DNA of 64,000 nucleotides from Streptomyces sp. MBT53 (GTDB lineage: Bacteria; Actinomycetota; Actinomycetes; Streptomycetales; Streptomycetaceae). This document shows, one piece after another, positions 25,602-33,971 of this stretch (position 1 is the stretch's first letter; each line of letters begins with the position of its first letter). The position numbers and the translations under genes are program-made. The stretch covers positions 1 through 64,000 of the forward strand of contig NZ_JAEQAZ010000003.1 of the NCBI RefSeq assembly GCF_016654115.1, given 5' to 3'. The notes under the pieces are model-generated. The model searched no databases, was not told where the DNA came from, and saw only the letters and a program-made list of their open reading frames with translations.

Positions 25602-26983
25602 TGATCGACCACCTTGTAGCCCTGGGTCTTGGCCTCGCCGGCGATCTCCTGCTGCCAGGCCGGCAGGGTCTCGGTCAGGGTCTTTCCGGCGGTCAGCGCC
25701 GGGAGGACGACGCTGGACCAGGCGGTGGAGTCCGAGAACCTGGTGTTCGACCAGCCGGTCCACACCTCGTTCGCGGCCTGCTCGAACGGCCCGCTCACGT
25801 CATTGGCGAAGTAGTCCTTGTTGGCCGGGTTCGCCAGCCACGCCTTCGCGGCCTGCGTGTACGCCGGATAGGTCGGCGCGGTCGCCTGGTTCGCGTCGGA
25901 GGTGGTCAGCCAAGTGACCAGATCCGAGGACGCCTTGAGGTTGGCGCTGTGCGAGGACACCATCCACACACCGCCGCCGACGTTGCCCGTGGCGGTCGTG
26001 CTCTCGCCCTCCCAGGTGAGCGGGGGAGCCGCGGCGATCTGCTTGGCCGGGGTCTTGAAGCCGGCCTTGAAAAGATACTGGCCGTACCACGAAGGGCCGT
26101 ACGCCATAAGGACCTTGGAGCCGCTGTTCTTCGCGAAGCCCTGGCTGAAGAAGCCCTGGGTGGCGACGGCCTTGGCGCTGATCAGGCTGTCCAGCAGCGT
26201 CGCCATCCGCGTGCACTTCGGGTCGGCCAGGTCGGTACGCAGGGTGTCCGGCTTCACCAGGTCGAACGCGGGGCACTGGCCCGACCAGAAGTACGACTCA
26301 TGGGAGTTGGTGTCACCGACCGAGCCGACCAGATAGCCCGGGTGCTCCTTGGCGACCTTCTTGCCGAGGGCCTCGTACGCCTGCCATGTCGTGGGGACCT
26401 GGTAACCCCACTTGTCCATAAGGGACTTGTTTAACCAGAGGAGCACCTGCGCGATGTCATTGCGCATGCAGTAGGTGTGGCCGTTGAACTGACAGGGCGT
26501 CAGGGAACCCTTGGCGAAGCCGTCCAGGGTGCTCTGCGGTACGAGCTTCTCGTCCAGGGGCGCGGCGAAGGGCTGCGCGCCGGGCTTGGTGGCCTCCGAC
26601 GCCCAGGTCACGTCGGTCGGATTGCCGAACACCACGTCCGGCCAGCCGCTGCCGGTCCGGTCGAAGAGCTGCACCTTCGACTGGAGATACGTCGACCCGT
26701 CGGCGCCGCCGTCGTACGTGACGATCTTCATCTTCACGTCGGGGTGCGACTTCTGGTAGGCCTGCACGGACGGCAGCCGGGTCGAGTCGGCCCACACCGT
26801 GATCTGTGAACCCGCCTTCTGCGCGGCCGGCTTGAACGCCGACTGCTTGGCGGCGGAAGGGGTGGTGGTGTCGGCGCTGGCGCAGCCCGCCAGTGCCGCC
26901 GCGGTGGCCAGGGACAGCGTGATGGCCGCCGCGCGGAGCAGCGAGTGACGCCGACCGGTTCTCGGAGATCGGGAAGACTCCAT
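25598..26983 (-). CDS. sugar ABC transporter substrate-binding lipoprotein
   Basis: 461 residues. The signal peptide ends in a lipobox (ALAGC), so the mature protein is a membrane-tethered lipoprotein. The remainder resembles family 1 extracellular solute-binding proteins (SQITVWADSTRLPSVQAYQ, WPDVVFGNPTDVTW, WLNKSLMDKWGYQVPTTW). Three cysteines in the mature part could form disulfides. The ATG at 26983 has only a weak ribosome-binding site. It is 32 bases downstream of the enolase-superfamily gene and is the first of the coupled transporter genes. Ligand unknown. Confidence 0.92.
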   Translation of the reverse strand: MESSRSPRTGRRHSLLRAAAITLSLATAAALAGCASADTTTPSAAKQSAFKPAAQKAGSQITVWADSTRLPSVQAYQKSHPDVKMKIVTYDGGADGSTYLQSKVQLFDRTGSGWPDVVFGNPTDVTWASEATKPGAQPFAAPLDEKLVPQSTLDGFAKGSLTPCQFNGHTYCMRNDIAQVLLWLNKSLMDKWGYQVPTTWQAYEALGKKVAKEHPGYLVGSVGDTNSHESYFWSGQCPAFDLVKPDTLRTDLADPKCTRMATLLDSLISAKAVATQGFFSQGFAKNSGSKVLMAYGPSWYGQYLFKAGFKTPAKQIAAAPPLTWEGESTTATGNVGGGVWMVSSHSANLKASSDLVTWLTTSDANQATAPTYPAYTQAAKAWLANPANKDYFANDVSGPFEQAANEVWTGWSNTRFSDSTAWSSVVLPALTAGKTLTETLPAWQQEIAGEAKTQGYKVVDQ

Positions 26984-27015
26984 CGTCTTGCCTTGCCTTT
27001 CTGTTCTCGCGCCGC

Positions 27016-28113
27016 TCAGCGCGGTTGCTCGACGAACGGCAGGAGTTGGCTGCCGTAGCCGAAATCGAGGGGGAGGGCGATGCCGGGCCCCGTGGGGGCG
27101 TGCACCAGGCCCTGGTCGTCCACATGGCGCTCTCGGACGACGTTCACCGAGGTCACCAGGGACTCGTAGTAGGTGGTGTTGGAGATGGCCATGCACAGGT
27201 GGTGGTTGGGGATGTCCGAACCGTGCACCTCGGCCCGCAGCCGGTAGGCGTCGGCGAGATGCGCGGTGCGCATGGCGCCGGTGATGCCGCCCCGGAGGGT
27301 GGTGCCGGCCCGGACGCCGAAGGTGGCGGCACCGGACCGGATGAAGTCCGCCGCGTTCATGTGCGCGCCGTCGGAGGTCTCCGCCACCAGCAGCGGTACG
27401 TCCACGGTCTCGGCGAGCCGCTGGTAGGCCGAGATGCTGAACTCCCGGATCGGCTCCTCGTACCAGAGGTAGTCGGCCTCGGAGAGCGCCCGCCCCAGCC
27501 GGATCGCGTCCGGCAGATCGAAGCCCGCCGAACCGTCGTACATGAGCGGGACATCGGGACCGACGTGCTCGCGCAGGGCCAGGCACAGTTCCGCGTCCCG
27601 GCGGGCGTCGCCCCAGGCGTGCAGTTTGATCCCGCGATATCCGAGGGCCAGAGACTGGTCCGCCACGTCGAGGAACTCCGCGATGCTCGCGAACGTCGAG
27701 GTGGAGGCGTAGGCGGGGATGGCGTCCCGGAAACCGCCGAGCAGGCGCCAGACCGGTTCGCCGTGGTAGCGGCCGGCCAGGTCCCACAGGGCGATGTCGA
27801 TCAACCCCAGGGTGGGGAGCGGGAGTTCGTGGATACGGTCCAGCTCCCACACCCGGTGCCACAGCCACTCCCGCTGGAACGGGTCGGCTCCGACCAGCTC
27901 CTCGCGGAAGACCCGGTCCACCAGGTCCCGCAGGACGACGTGGGCGCCGGGGCGGGCGAACAGCGCGACGCCCTCGGCCCCCTCGTCCGTCCCGATGTGC
28001 AGGACCGCGCCGTCGCCCACCGGAGCGCTGCCGCTCAGCCCGTCGCGCCAGCGGAAGGGCGGACTGGCTGCCGGAACATCGATCCGGTGTACTTCGACAT
28101 GGGTGATCTTCAT
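27016..28113 (-). CDS. enolase superfamily enzyme (mandelate racemase / muconate lactonizing group)
   Basis: 365 residues. The barrel metal ligands are visible: Asp193 (MYDGS), Glu219 (WYEEP) and Glu245 (VAETS), with a KxH motif Lys163-His165 (IKLHAWGD). In mandelate-racemase-type enzymes an Asp precedes the GGIT segment; here it reads VRAGTTLRGGITG, so the His-Asp dyad may be incomplete although His in VHGSD is present. Such enzymes dehydrate sugar acids (fuconate, rhamnonate, galactonate) or epimerise substrates. Position between a secreted enzyme and the sugar importer supports action on an imported sugar acid. The specific substrate is undetermined. Confidence 0.87.
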   Translation of the reverse strand: MKITHVEVHRIDVPAASPPFRWRDGLSGSAPVGDGAVLHIGTDEGAEGVALFARPGAHVVLRDLVDRVFREELVGADPFQREWLWHRVWELDRIHELPLPTLGLIDIALWDLAGRYHGEPVWRLLGGFRDAIPAYASTSTFASIAEFLDVADQSLALGYRGIKLHAWGDARRDAELCLALREHVGPDVPLMYDGSAGFDLPDAIRLGRALSEADYLWYEEPIREFSISAYQRLAETVDVPLLVAETSDGAHMNAADFIRSGAATFGVRAGTTLRGGITGAMRTAHLADAYRLRAEVHGSDIPNHHLCMAISNTTYYESLVTSVNVVRERHVDDQGLVHAPTGPGIALPLDFGYGSQLLPFVEQPR

Positions 28114-28136
28114 CCTGGCTTTCGTCTTCCGTAGGG

Positions 28137-28144
28137 AAACGTTT
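28137..28144. promoter_or_regulatory. AAACGTTT core, possible LacI-type half-conserved operator
   Basis: GGGAAACGTTTTGG upstream of the enolase-superfamily gene has an 8-base palindromic core with the central CG typical of LacI/CcpA-family sites. It is short, so chance occurrence is possible. Confidence 0.25.
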
Positions 28145-28163
28145 TGGCTGAGGAACCGCGTGC

Positions 28164-31100
28164 TCAGAAGCCGCCGTACGCCTGGAGGGCGTAGATGCTG
28201 CCGCCGTTGCCGCTGGAACCGGTGACGGTCAGGCGCAGGTAGCGCGCGGTGACGGGGGCGTCGGCGAAGGCGTAGTTGGTCCGCGCGGTGGTGCTCTGGG
28301 CGGTGTGGTCCTCGAACGTCGACCAGTTCTGGCCGTCGGTGGAGTACTCCAGCCGGTACTTGTAGCCGCTCGGCAACTCGAAGGTGGTGACCACGGCGGA
28401 GACTGCGGTGTCCTTGCCGAGGTCGACCTGGATCCAGGACGGGTCGGGCAGTCCCAGGCCCTGCGCCCAGCGGGTCGACAGATCGCCGTCGACCGCCTTC
28501 GCCGGGGCGTAGCCGTCCGACTCGGAGGACGCGGTCGCCGTCCTGTTCAGGGCCAGGTCGTTGTCCGCCGGTGTGGTGACGACCGCCGCCTTGCTCGGGT
28601 CGGAGGTGTTCAGTGCCTCGTCGCGGGCCACGACGGTGAAGGAGTACTGCGTATGGGCGGTCAGGCCGGAGACCCGCAGGGTGGTGGCGTCAGTGACACC
28701 GATCCGCTTGCCGTCCTGGTAGACGACATAGCTGGTCACTCCGGTGTCGTCGGTGGCCGCGGGCCAGCTGACATCGACCAGGCTGGGCAGCAGCGGCTTG
28801 ACCGTCGGCTGCCCGGGAGCGGTCGGTGCCGTGTGGTCCGTGACGGTCCTCGGGGTGCCGTAGACCTGGAAGTCGTAGATGCTGCCGCCGTTCCAGTTGG
28901 AGCCGGTGACGGTCAGCCGGACGAAGCGGCCCGCGACCGGGGTGTCCGTGTGGACGTAGTCGGTCGCCGCCGTGGTGTCCGCGGCGGTGCGGTCCGCGAG
29001 GGTCTTCCAGTGGACCTCGTCGGGGGAGACCTCGATGCGGTACTTGTAACCGCTCGCCTTCTCGAAGGTCGTGATCGCGCCGTTCACGTCGTACGACGCC
29101 CCGAGGTCGACCTGGATCCACGACGGGTCGGGCAGGCCGAGGCCCTGCGCCCAGCGGGTGGAGAGGTCGCCGTCGACCGCCTTTTCCGGGGTGTTGGCCT
29201 CGGAGTACGACGAGGCGGTGATCGGCTTCTTGAGGGCGAGGTCGGAGCCGGACGGCATGGTGACCTTGAGCGCCTGGCTGGGCCGGGACTCGTTGCCGGC
29301 GGCGTCACGGGCGGTGATCGTGAAGGTGTACGTCTTTCCGGCGGTCAGGCCCGGGAGGCGTACCGAGGTGTTGCCCGTGGCGCTGATCAGCTTGCCGTCG
29401 CGGTAGACGGAGTAGCCGGTGACGGCGGTGTCGTCGGTGGACGCGGCCCAGCTGAGGTCCGCGATCGTCGGGAAGTCGGTGACCGCGCTCGGCGTGCCGG
29501 GCCTGCTCGGCGCCTGGTGGTCGGTGACGGTCGGGCCCGGGTCGAGGTGGCGGTAACTCGCTTGCAGGCCCGCGTTGTTGACGATGGAGGCCGGCAGTTG
29601 GGCGCAGGAACCCACGGTGGTGTTGCCGCTGATGGTGCTGCCCGTGCTGTTGGCCTGGGTGGAGAAGGCGGGCTGGGTGGTGAAGTTGTTCGTGGCGTCG
29701 ATGTCCATGCCGTGGTTGAGGAACAGCCACTGGTAGGCGACGTCGCACAGGGCGTTGCCGGTGTTCGTCCAGTACCGGCTGCCCTCGTCGTGGTAGATCG
29801 CGCCGTAGGCGGGCGGTGGCGTGCCGTGGATGTAGTTGCCGGACACCACACCGCCGGGGTTGGAGCTCAGCGTGTAGATGGCACCGCCGTCGGCCTGCGA
29901 CTTCATGATGTCGTAGATCTCGTTGTCGGTGACCTTGGTGTCACGGCTGGTCGTGGGGGTGTCCCAGATCGGAACGCCCAGATTCCCGGGGTAGTTGGTG
30001 TCGCCGCCCTGGTCGGTGAGGCCCCAGCCCCAGCCGACGGAGATGCCGGTGTAGGGCAGGTCGTAGACCTTGTTGTGGGTGATCGTGGTGTGGTCGGTGT
30101 AGCCGGCCAGGATGCCGATGGAGCCGTTGTACTGGTCGGCGACCTTGGTGACCACGTTGTTGGCGACCTGGGTGTCCTTGGTGATGTCCCGGGGGTCGTC
30201 GGGGTGGGCGTCGATCACCTCGACCCCGCCGATCTGGATGCCGGTGGCGGCGATCTGGCGGAAGACGTTGCCCGTGATGTCGGTGCCCTGCGTGCCGGTG
30301 TTCAAGTTCAGCCCGACCGCGCCGAGATGGGTGAAGGTGTTGCCCTCGAAGCCGATGCCGTGGCCGTAGTTGACGTTCACGGCACCCGGCGTCTTCTGCC
30401 ACTTCAGACGGGTCGCGTCGAAGGTGGGGTCGTTGCCGACCATCCGGAAACCGGCCTGGCCCTCGATGAGGCCCTCGGACGAACTCGGCGCGAGCCAGGT
30501 GGAGTAGGAGAAGGTGATGCCCTGGAACGACACGTTGCCGACCGGGGCCGTCCTGGTGCCGTTGAGGTCCACCAGGTCCTGCACCTGCGGCACGGTCACG
30601 GTCGAAGTGGACAGGTTCTGGCCGGACTTGGGCATGTAGTAGATCTCGCCCGCGCCCTTGTCCAGGTACCACTCACCGGGCGTGTCCAGCAGCTCGCGGG
30701 CGTTCTCCAGCCAGGTCGGGTTCTGGATCTCCTGGCCCTGCTGGAGATGCGCGTTGTGCCAACAGGGCTGCTGCATCGTCATCTTGTTGTCGGCGATCGA
30801 CTGCACGGGGCAGCGCATCAGCTTCCAGCCCCAGGAGCTGACGACCTCCAGGTCCGAAGGACGCTTGTAGGAGTTGAGACTTGAGTCCGTGAAGGCGTAG
30901 CCGGTCGACGTCTGGCTGAAGCCGGCGGGGTTCTTGCCGCTGCGCGCGCGGGTCTCCAACTCCCCGTCCACGTACAGCTGGCGGGTGTCGATGTCCCCCA
31001 CCTTGGCCTTGTAGACCTGTCCCGTGCTGTCGGCCGGAACCCAGCCGGTTATCTGCTTGCCTCCGCTGATCACCGGGTGGGCGCCGGGGGCGGCCTCGTA

Positions 31101-31448
31101 GTAGATCCGGTGCCCGTTGGTGCCGGAGTCCCGGGCGGTCAGGGCGAACGTACGGCTGAGCTGGTAGGTGCCGGACAGCAGCCGGACGTGGATGTCGCCC
31201 TTGGCCTTCTGCTTGACGCCGCGTACGTAGTCCCGTGCGTGGTCAAGGGTCTTGAAGGGGTGCGCGGCGGTACCCGAGCCCGAGTCCCGGCCGGTCGGGG
31301 AGACATAGACGTTCAGGTCCGGCGGTGCGGCAGCCGCCTGGGCCGGTGCGGCGTTCAGCAGGGCGGCCGCCGCGGCCACCGAGAAGGCGGCCGTGAGACT
31401 TCTTCGCAGCGGCGTGAAGGCGCCCCTGCGCGCAGACGGATGAGACAC
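28164..31448 (-). CDS. secreted right-handed beta-helix protein with two FnIII-discoidin modules
   Basis: About 1094 residues. A signal peptide (RRSLTAAFSVAAAAALLNAAPAQA) leads into DLNVYVSPTGRDSGSGT and a pectate-lyase-like parallel beta-helix of about 600 residues (GITFSYSTW, GNTFTHLGAVGLNL, HNKVYDLPYTGISVGWGWGL). Then follow two copies of a fibronectin type III domain plus a discoidin (F5/8C, CBM32-like) domain. The two discoidins share a 27-residue identical block (DNA around 28415-28495 and 29119-29199), a sign of recent duplication or conversion. The likely role is attack on an extracellular polysaccharide. The GTG at 31448 lacks a strong ribosome-binding site. Catalytic residues cannot be assigned. 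Confidence 0.85.
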   Translation of the reverse strand: MSHPSARRGAFTPLRRSLTAAFSVAAAAALLNAAPAQAAAAPPDLNVYVSPTGRDSGSGTAAHPFKTLDHARDYVRGVKQKAKGDIHVRLLSGTYQLSRTFALTARDSGTNGHRIYYEAAPGAHPVISGGKQITGWVPADSTGQVYKAKVGDIDTRQLYVDGELETRARSGKNPAGFSQTSTGYAFTDSSLNSYKRPSDLEVVSSWGWKLMRCPVQSIADNKMTMQQPCWHNAHLQQGQEIQNPTWLENARELLDTPGEWYLDKGAGEIYYMPKSGQNLSTSTVTVPQVQDLVDLNGTRTAPVGNVSFQGITFSYSTWLAPSSSEGLIEGQAGFRMVGNDPTFDATRLKWQKTPGAVNVNYGHGIGFEGNTFTHLGAVGLNLNTGTQGTDITGNVFRQIAATGIQIGGVEVIDAHPDDPRDITKDTQVANNVVTKVADQYNGSIGILAGYTDHTTITHNKVYDLPYTGISVGWGWGLTDQGGDTNYPGNLGVPIWDTPTTSRDTKVTDNEIYDIMKSQADGGAIYTLSSNPGGVVSGNYIHGTPPPAYGAIYHDEGSRYWTNTGNALCDVAYQWLFLNHGMDIDATNNFTTQPAFSTQANSTGSTISGNTTVGSCAQLPASIVNNAGLQASYRHLDPGPTVTDHQAPSRPGTPSAVTDFPTIADLSWAASTDDTAVTGYSVYRDGKLISATGNTSVRLPGLTAGKTYTFTITARDAAGNESRPSQALKVTMPSGSDLALKKPITASSYSEANTPEKAVDGDLSTRWAQGLGLPDPSWIQVDLGASYDVNGAITTFEKASGYKYRIEVSPDEVHWKTLADRTAADTTAATDYVHTDTPVAGRFVRLTVTGSNWNGGSIYDFQVYGTPRTVTDHTAPTAPGQPTVKPLLPSLVDVSWPAATDDTGVTSYVVYQDGKRIGVTDATTLRVSGLTAHTQYSFTVVARDEALNTSDPSKAAVVTTPADNDLALNRTATASSESDGYAPAKAVDGDLSTRWAQGLGLPDPSWIQVDLGKDTAVSAVVTTFELPSGYKYRLEYSTDGQNWSTFEDHTAQSTTARTNYAFADAPVTARYLRLTVTGSSGNGGSIYALQAYGGF

Positions 31449-31482
31449 GCGAATCCAATCGCCTGAGGGAGGTTGATACCTG

Positions 31483-31509
31483 CAAGTCCCGGTCGTCCAC
31501 CGGGACTTG
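31483..31509 (-). terminator. hairpin between GntR gene and beta-helix gene
   Basis: CAAGTCCCGGT (31483-31493) and ACCGGGACTTG (31499-31509) form a perfect 11-base stem with a 5-base loop. It lies 54 bases beyond the GntR stop and 35 bases before the beta-helix start, so it may end the regulator message or attenuate read-through into the operon. Confidence 0.6.
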
Positions 31510-31562
31510 AGGGCGTCGGGCGACCCGATCGCTGTGCTGCGGCACATGCGGGGTCGGCCGGG

Positions 31563-32363
31563 TTACGAGGCCGGTGCCTCCGGGGAGGGCGGCTGGGCCT
31601 CGGGACTGAACAGCCGGTCGCGAATCTTGCTCTCGAACTGGCTCTGGGTGGTGGCGATGTGCTCCACCATCAGCCGCTCGGCGAGATCGGCCGCCCCCGC
31701 GGCGACCGCCTCCGCTATGGCTACATGCTGATGCGCGGCGACTTCCAGCGATCCGGGCACGTCGCCGTGGAAGAGCAGCACGTCGGACTGGGACGCCAGA
31801 CGCCGCACACCGGCGACGCTCGCCCTCAGGAACACGTTGTGCGAGGCGGCGCCCACCGCGTCGTGGAACGCCGCGTCCGCCTTGGCGAAGGTGTCAACGT
31901 CGTTCATCGTGGCCGCCGTCAGCGAACTCTCCGCACTCTCCCGGATGGCCCTGACCTCGATCGGGGTGGCGTGGGAGGCGGCTCGGCGCGCCGTCTCCGA
32001 CTCGATCACCTTGCGGTAGTCCAGGAGCATCCGGACGTCTTCCATGCCGGTCGGCCGGAAGTGCGAGAGCTCGTCGTCCAGCAGCCCGCCGACCGAGGCG
32101 GCGACGAAGATGCCCGCGCCGCGCCGCACTTGGAGCCGGCCGATCGCGGCCAGCACCTTCACGGCCTCCCGGGTGACGTTGCGGGAGGCTCCGAGGATCT
32201 GGGCCAGGCCCTGTTCGGTGGGGAGGCGGTCACCGGGCCGCAGGTTCTGCTGGGCGATGTACTCCAGCAGTTGCTCCGCGACCAGCTCATATCCCGGACG
32301 GTAGGCCGGTGTTGAGTCGCCCAAGGCGAGTCCCCTCTTGTGCCACGAATGAATCAGGTTCAT
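31563..32363 (-). CDS. GntR/FadR family transcriptional regulator
   Basis: About 266 residues. The N-terminal winged helix (YELVAEQLLEYIAQQNLRPGDRLPTEQGLAQILGASRNVTREAVKVL) is a clear GntR HTH; the C-terminal FCD-type domain (ESETARRAAS, DAAFHDAVGAAS, AAHQHVAIAEAVAAG) carries the Asp/His residues that bind metal and a carboxylate ligand. It is the first gene upstream of the sugar operon on the same strand and divergent from the aldose dehydrogenase, so it probably controls both. ATG 32363 was chosen; a GTG at 32384 is less likely, and a TTG at about 32324 with AGAGGGGA upstream is possible. Confidence 0.88.
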   Translation of the reverse strand: MNLIHSWHKRGLALGDSTPAYRPGYELVAEQLLEYIAQQNLRPGDRLPTEQGLAQILGASRNVTREAVKVLAAIGRLQVRRGAGIFVAASVGGLLDDELSHFRPTGMEDVRMLLDYRKVIESETARRAASHATPIEVRAIRESAESSLTAATMNDVDTFAKADAAFHDAVGAASHNVFLRASVAGVRRLASQSDVLLFHGDVPGSLEVAAHQHVAIAEAVAAGAADLAERLMVEHIATTQSQFESKIRDRLFSPEAQPPSPEAPAS

Positions 32364-32572
32364 TTTCCGTGGCCAATATGGCACTGCCGCTGAGAGTTGG
32401 GAAGAGATCGGACAGATCTCAATCTGAAGCCCTGTGCATACCTCAATAAAGCGTCATGAACTACGCATATCCATCAAGGTGTTGCGCAAAATGGATCCCA
32501 TCCTTAGGGTCCTGCCTGCCAGATGAAGCAGATCCTTCTCTATGCGGCGAGGGCCGTGGAAGCGGGAACCTC

Positions 32573-33556
32573 GTGAGGGCACGCCCACTCGGCCGGACGA
32601 GCGTCCGGGTCAGCACACTGGGATTCGGTGCCGCCCCCATCGGCAACCTCCACGGTCCGATCGACGACGACCAGGCGCGGGCCACCCTCGATGCCGCCTG
32701 GGACGTGGGGGTGCGCTACTACGACACCGCCCCGCACTACGGCCTCGGACTGTCCGAACGGCGGCTCGGCGAGGCCCTCGCGCACCGTCCGCGCACGGAG
32801 TTCACCGTCTCCACCAAGGTCGGCCGGCTGCTGGAACCCCACCCGGCACCCACCGGATCCGACCTGACGGCAGGAGGCTTCGCCGTACCCGACACGCTGA
32901 TACGCCGCCCCGACTACTCACGGGACGGCGTACTGCGAAGTCTGGAGGCCAGCCTCGACCGCCTGCGACTCGACCGGATCGACATCGTCTACGTCCATGA
33001 TCCCGACGACCACTTGGACGCCGCCCTCGACCATGCCCTGCCCGCGCTGACGGCCCTGCGCGACCAAGGTGTCATCGGCGCCGTCGGCGTCGGCATGAAC
33101 ACGGTCGCCCCGCTGCTGCGCGTCGTCGAGGAGGCGGACGTCGACGCCGTGATGGTGGCCGGACGGTGGACCCTCCTCGACCGCACCGCCCGCCCCTTGC
33201 TGGACGCGTGCGCCGGACGCGGGGTCGCTGTGGTGGCCGCCGCACCGTTCAACTCCGGCCTGCTCAGCCGGACTTACCCAGCGAGCGACGCCACCTTCGA
33301 CTACGGCCCCGCCCCGCAGTCGGCACTGCGCGGCGCCCGCCTCCTCGCCGAGGCGTCCGCCCGACACGGCACCGCACTCCCGCACGCCGCCCTGCGCTTT
33401 CCGCTGCGCGCTCCCGGTGTCGCGTGCGTGGTCGCGGGCTTCCGCACTCCGGAGGAGGTCGTGTCGGCCGCACGCTGGACCGCCGCCGATCTGACCGCGG
33501 AAGCGTGGCGGGACCTTGACGCGGTGGCGGAGAGCGGAACAGCGGAGTGGGCTTGA
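32573..33556 (+). CDS. aldo/keto reductase (D-threo-aldose 1-dehydrogenase / L-fucose dehydrogenase type)
   Basis: 327 residues. The AKR tetrad is complete: Asp51 and Tyr56 (YYDTAPHYG), Lys82 (STKVG) and His142 (YVHDP). The overall pattern (FGAAPIGNLHG, TLIRRPDYSRDGVLRSLEASLDRL) fits enzymes that oxidise C1 of L-fucose, L-galactose or D-arabinose to lactones. It is divergent from the GntR regulator of the sugar operon. With the enolase-superfamily enzyme it suggests an oxidative, non-phosphorylating sugar route. GTG 32573 was chosen because homology begins there; no strong ribosome-binding site is visible. Confidence 0.88.
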   Translation: MRARPLGRTSVRVSTLGFGAAPIGNLHGPIDDDQARATLDAAWDVGVRYYDTAPHYGLGLSERRLGEALAHRPRTEFTVSTKVGRLLEPHPAPTGSDLTAGGFAVPDTLIRRPDYSRDGVLRSLEASLDRLRLDRIDIVYVHDPDDHLDAALDHALPALTALRDQGVIGAVGVGMNTVAPLLRVVEEADVDAVMVAGRWTLLDRTARPLLDACAGRGVAVVAAAPFNSGLLSRTYPASDATFDYGPAPQSALRGARLLAEASARHGTALPHAALRFPLRAPGVACVVAGFRTPEEVVSAARWTAADLTAEAWRDLDAVAESGTAEWA

Positions 33557-33632
33557 ACAGTCGTTTGTTCCGCCGCAGTTGACGTATGAGTACGCTCGCG
33601 GCACCCACGGTGTTCGAGTGAAGGGGGTCGCG

Positions 33633-33971
33633 ATGGACGACGCGGGAAGAGCCGTGACCGCCCATGGAACCGTCGTGCTGTCACGGGAGCGGGGCGGCTA
33701 TCGTGACATGCTCCGCGGCTACGACGTTCTCATCGACGACACCCGAGTGGGCAGCATCCGGCGAGGGAAGACAGTCCGCTTCGAAGTGCCGCCGGGAGAA
33801 CACCGGCTCCAGCTGAAGATCGCCTGGTGCAGCAGCCGGCCCCTCACTGTCCAGGTCGTAGAGGGAGGGACAGTCAGCTTCGTGTGCGCTCCAGGTGGCG
33901 GCGCGTCCGAGGGGATCACTGCCGTCACTGTCAACAAGGATGACTACATCACCCTGCGGCAGACGTCGTGA
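33633..33971 (+). CDS. small conserved hypothetical protein, all-beta
   Basis: 112 residues with alternating hydrophobic pattern suggesting a beta-sandwich (GYDVLIDDTRVGSIRRGK, RFEVPPGEHRLQLKIAW, LTVQVVEGGTVSFVC), somewhat like PEGA-type domains that present a small hydrophobic sheet. No signal peptide. ATG 33633 follows AAGGGGG. The 3' end overlaps the end of the convergent acyl-CoA ligase gene by 23 bases. No family name is offered; function unknown. Confidence 0.7.
   Translation: MDDAGRAVTAHGTVVLSRERGGYRDMLRGYDVLIDDTRVGSIRRGKTVRFEVPPGEHRLQLKIAWCSSRPLTVQVVEGGTVSFVCAPGGGASEGITAVTVNKDDYITLRQTS

Noticed and set aside
28305..30884. Open frame of about 860 codons antisense to the beta-helix gene
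   Set aside because: No family motif; arises from the codon bias of the minus-strand gene with clear domains.
32370..32383. TGGCCAATATGGCA near the GntR gene as operator
   Set aside because: Not a true inverted repeat when read out base by base; too weak to call.
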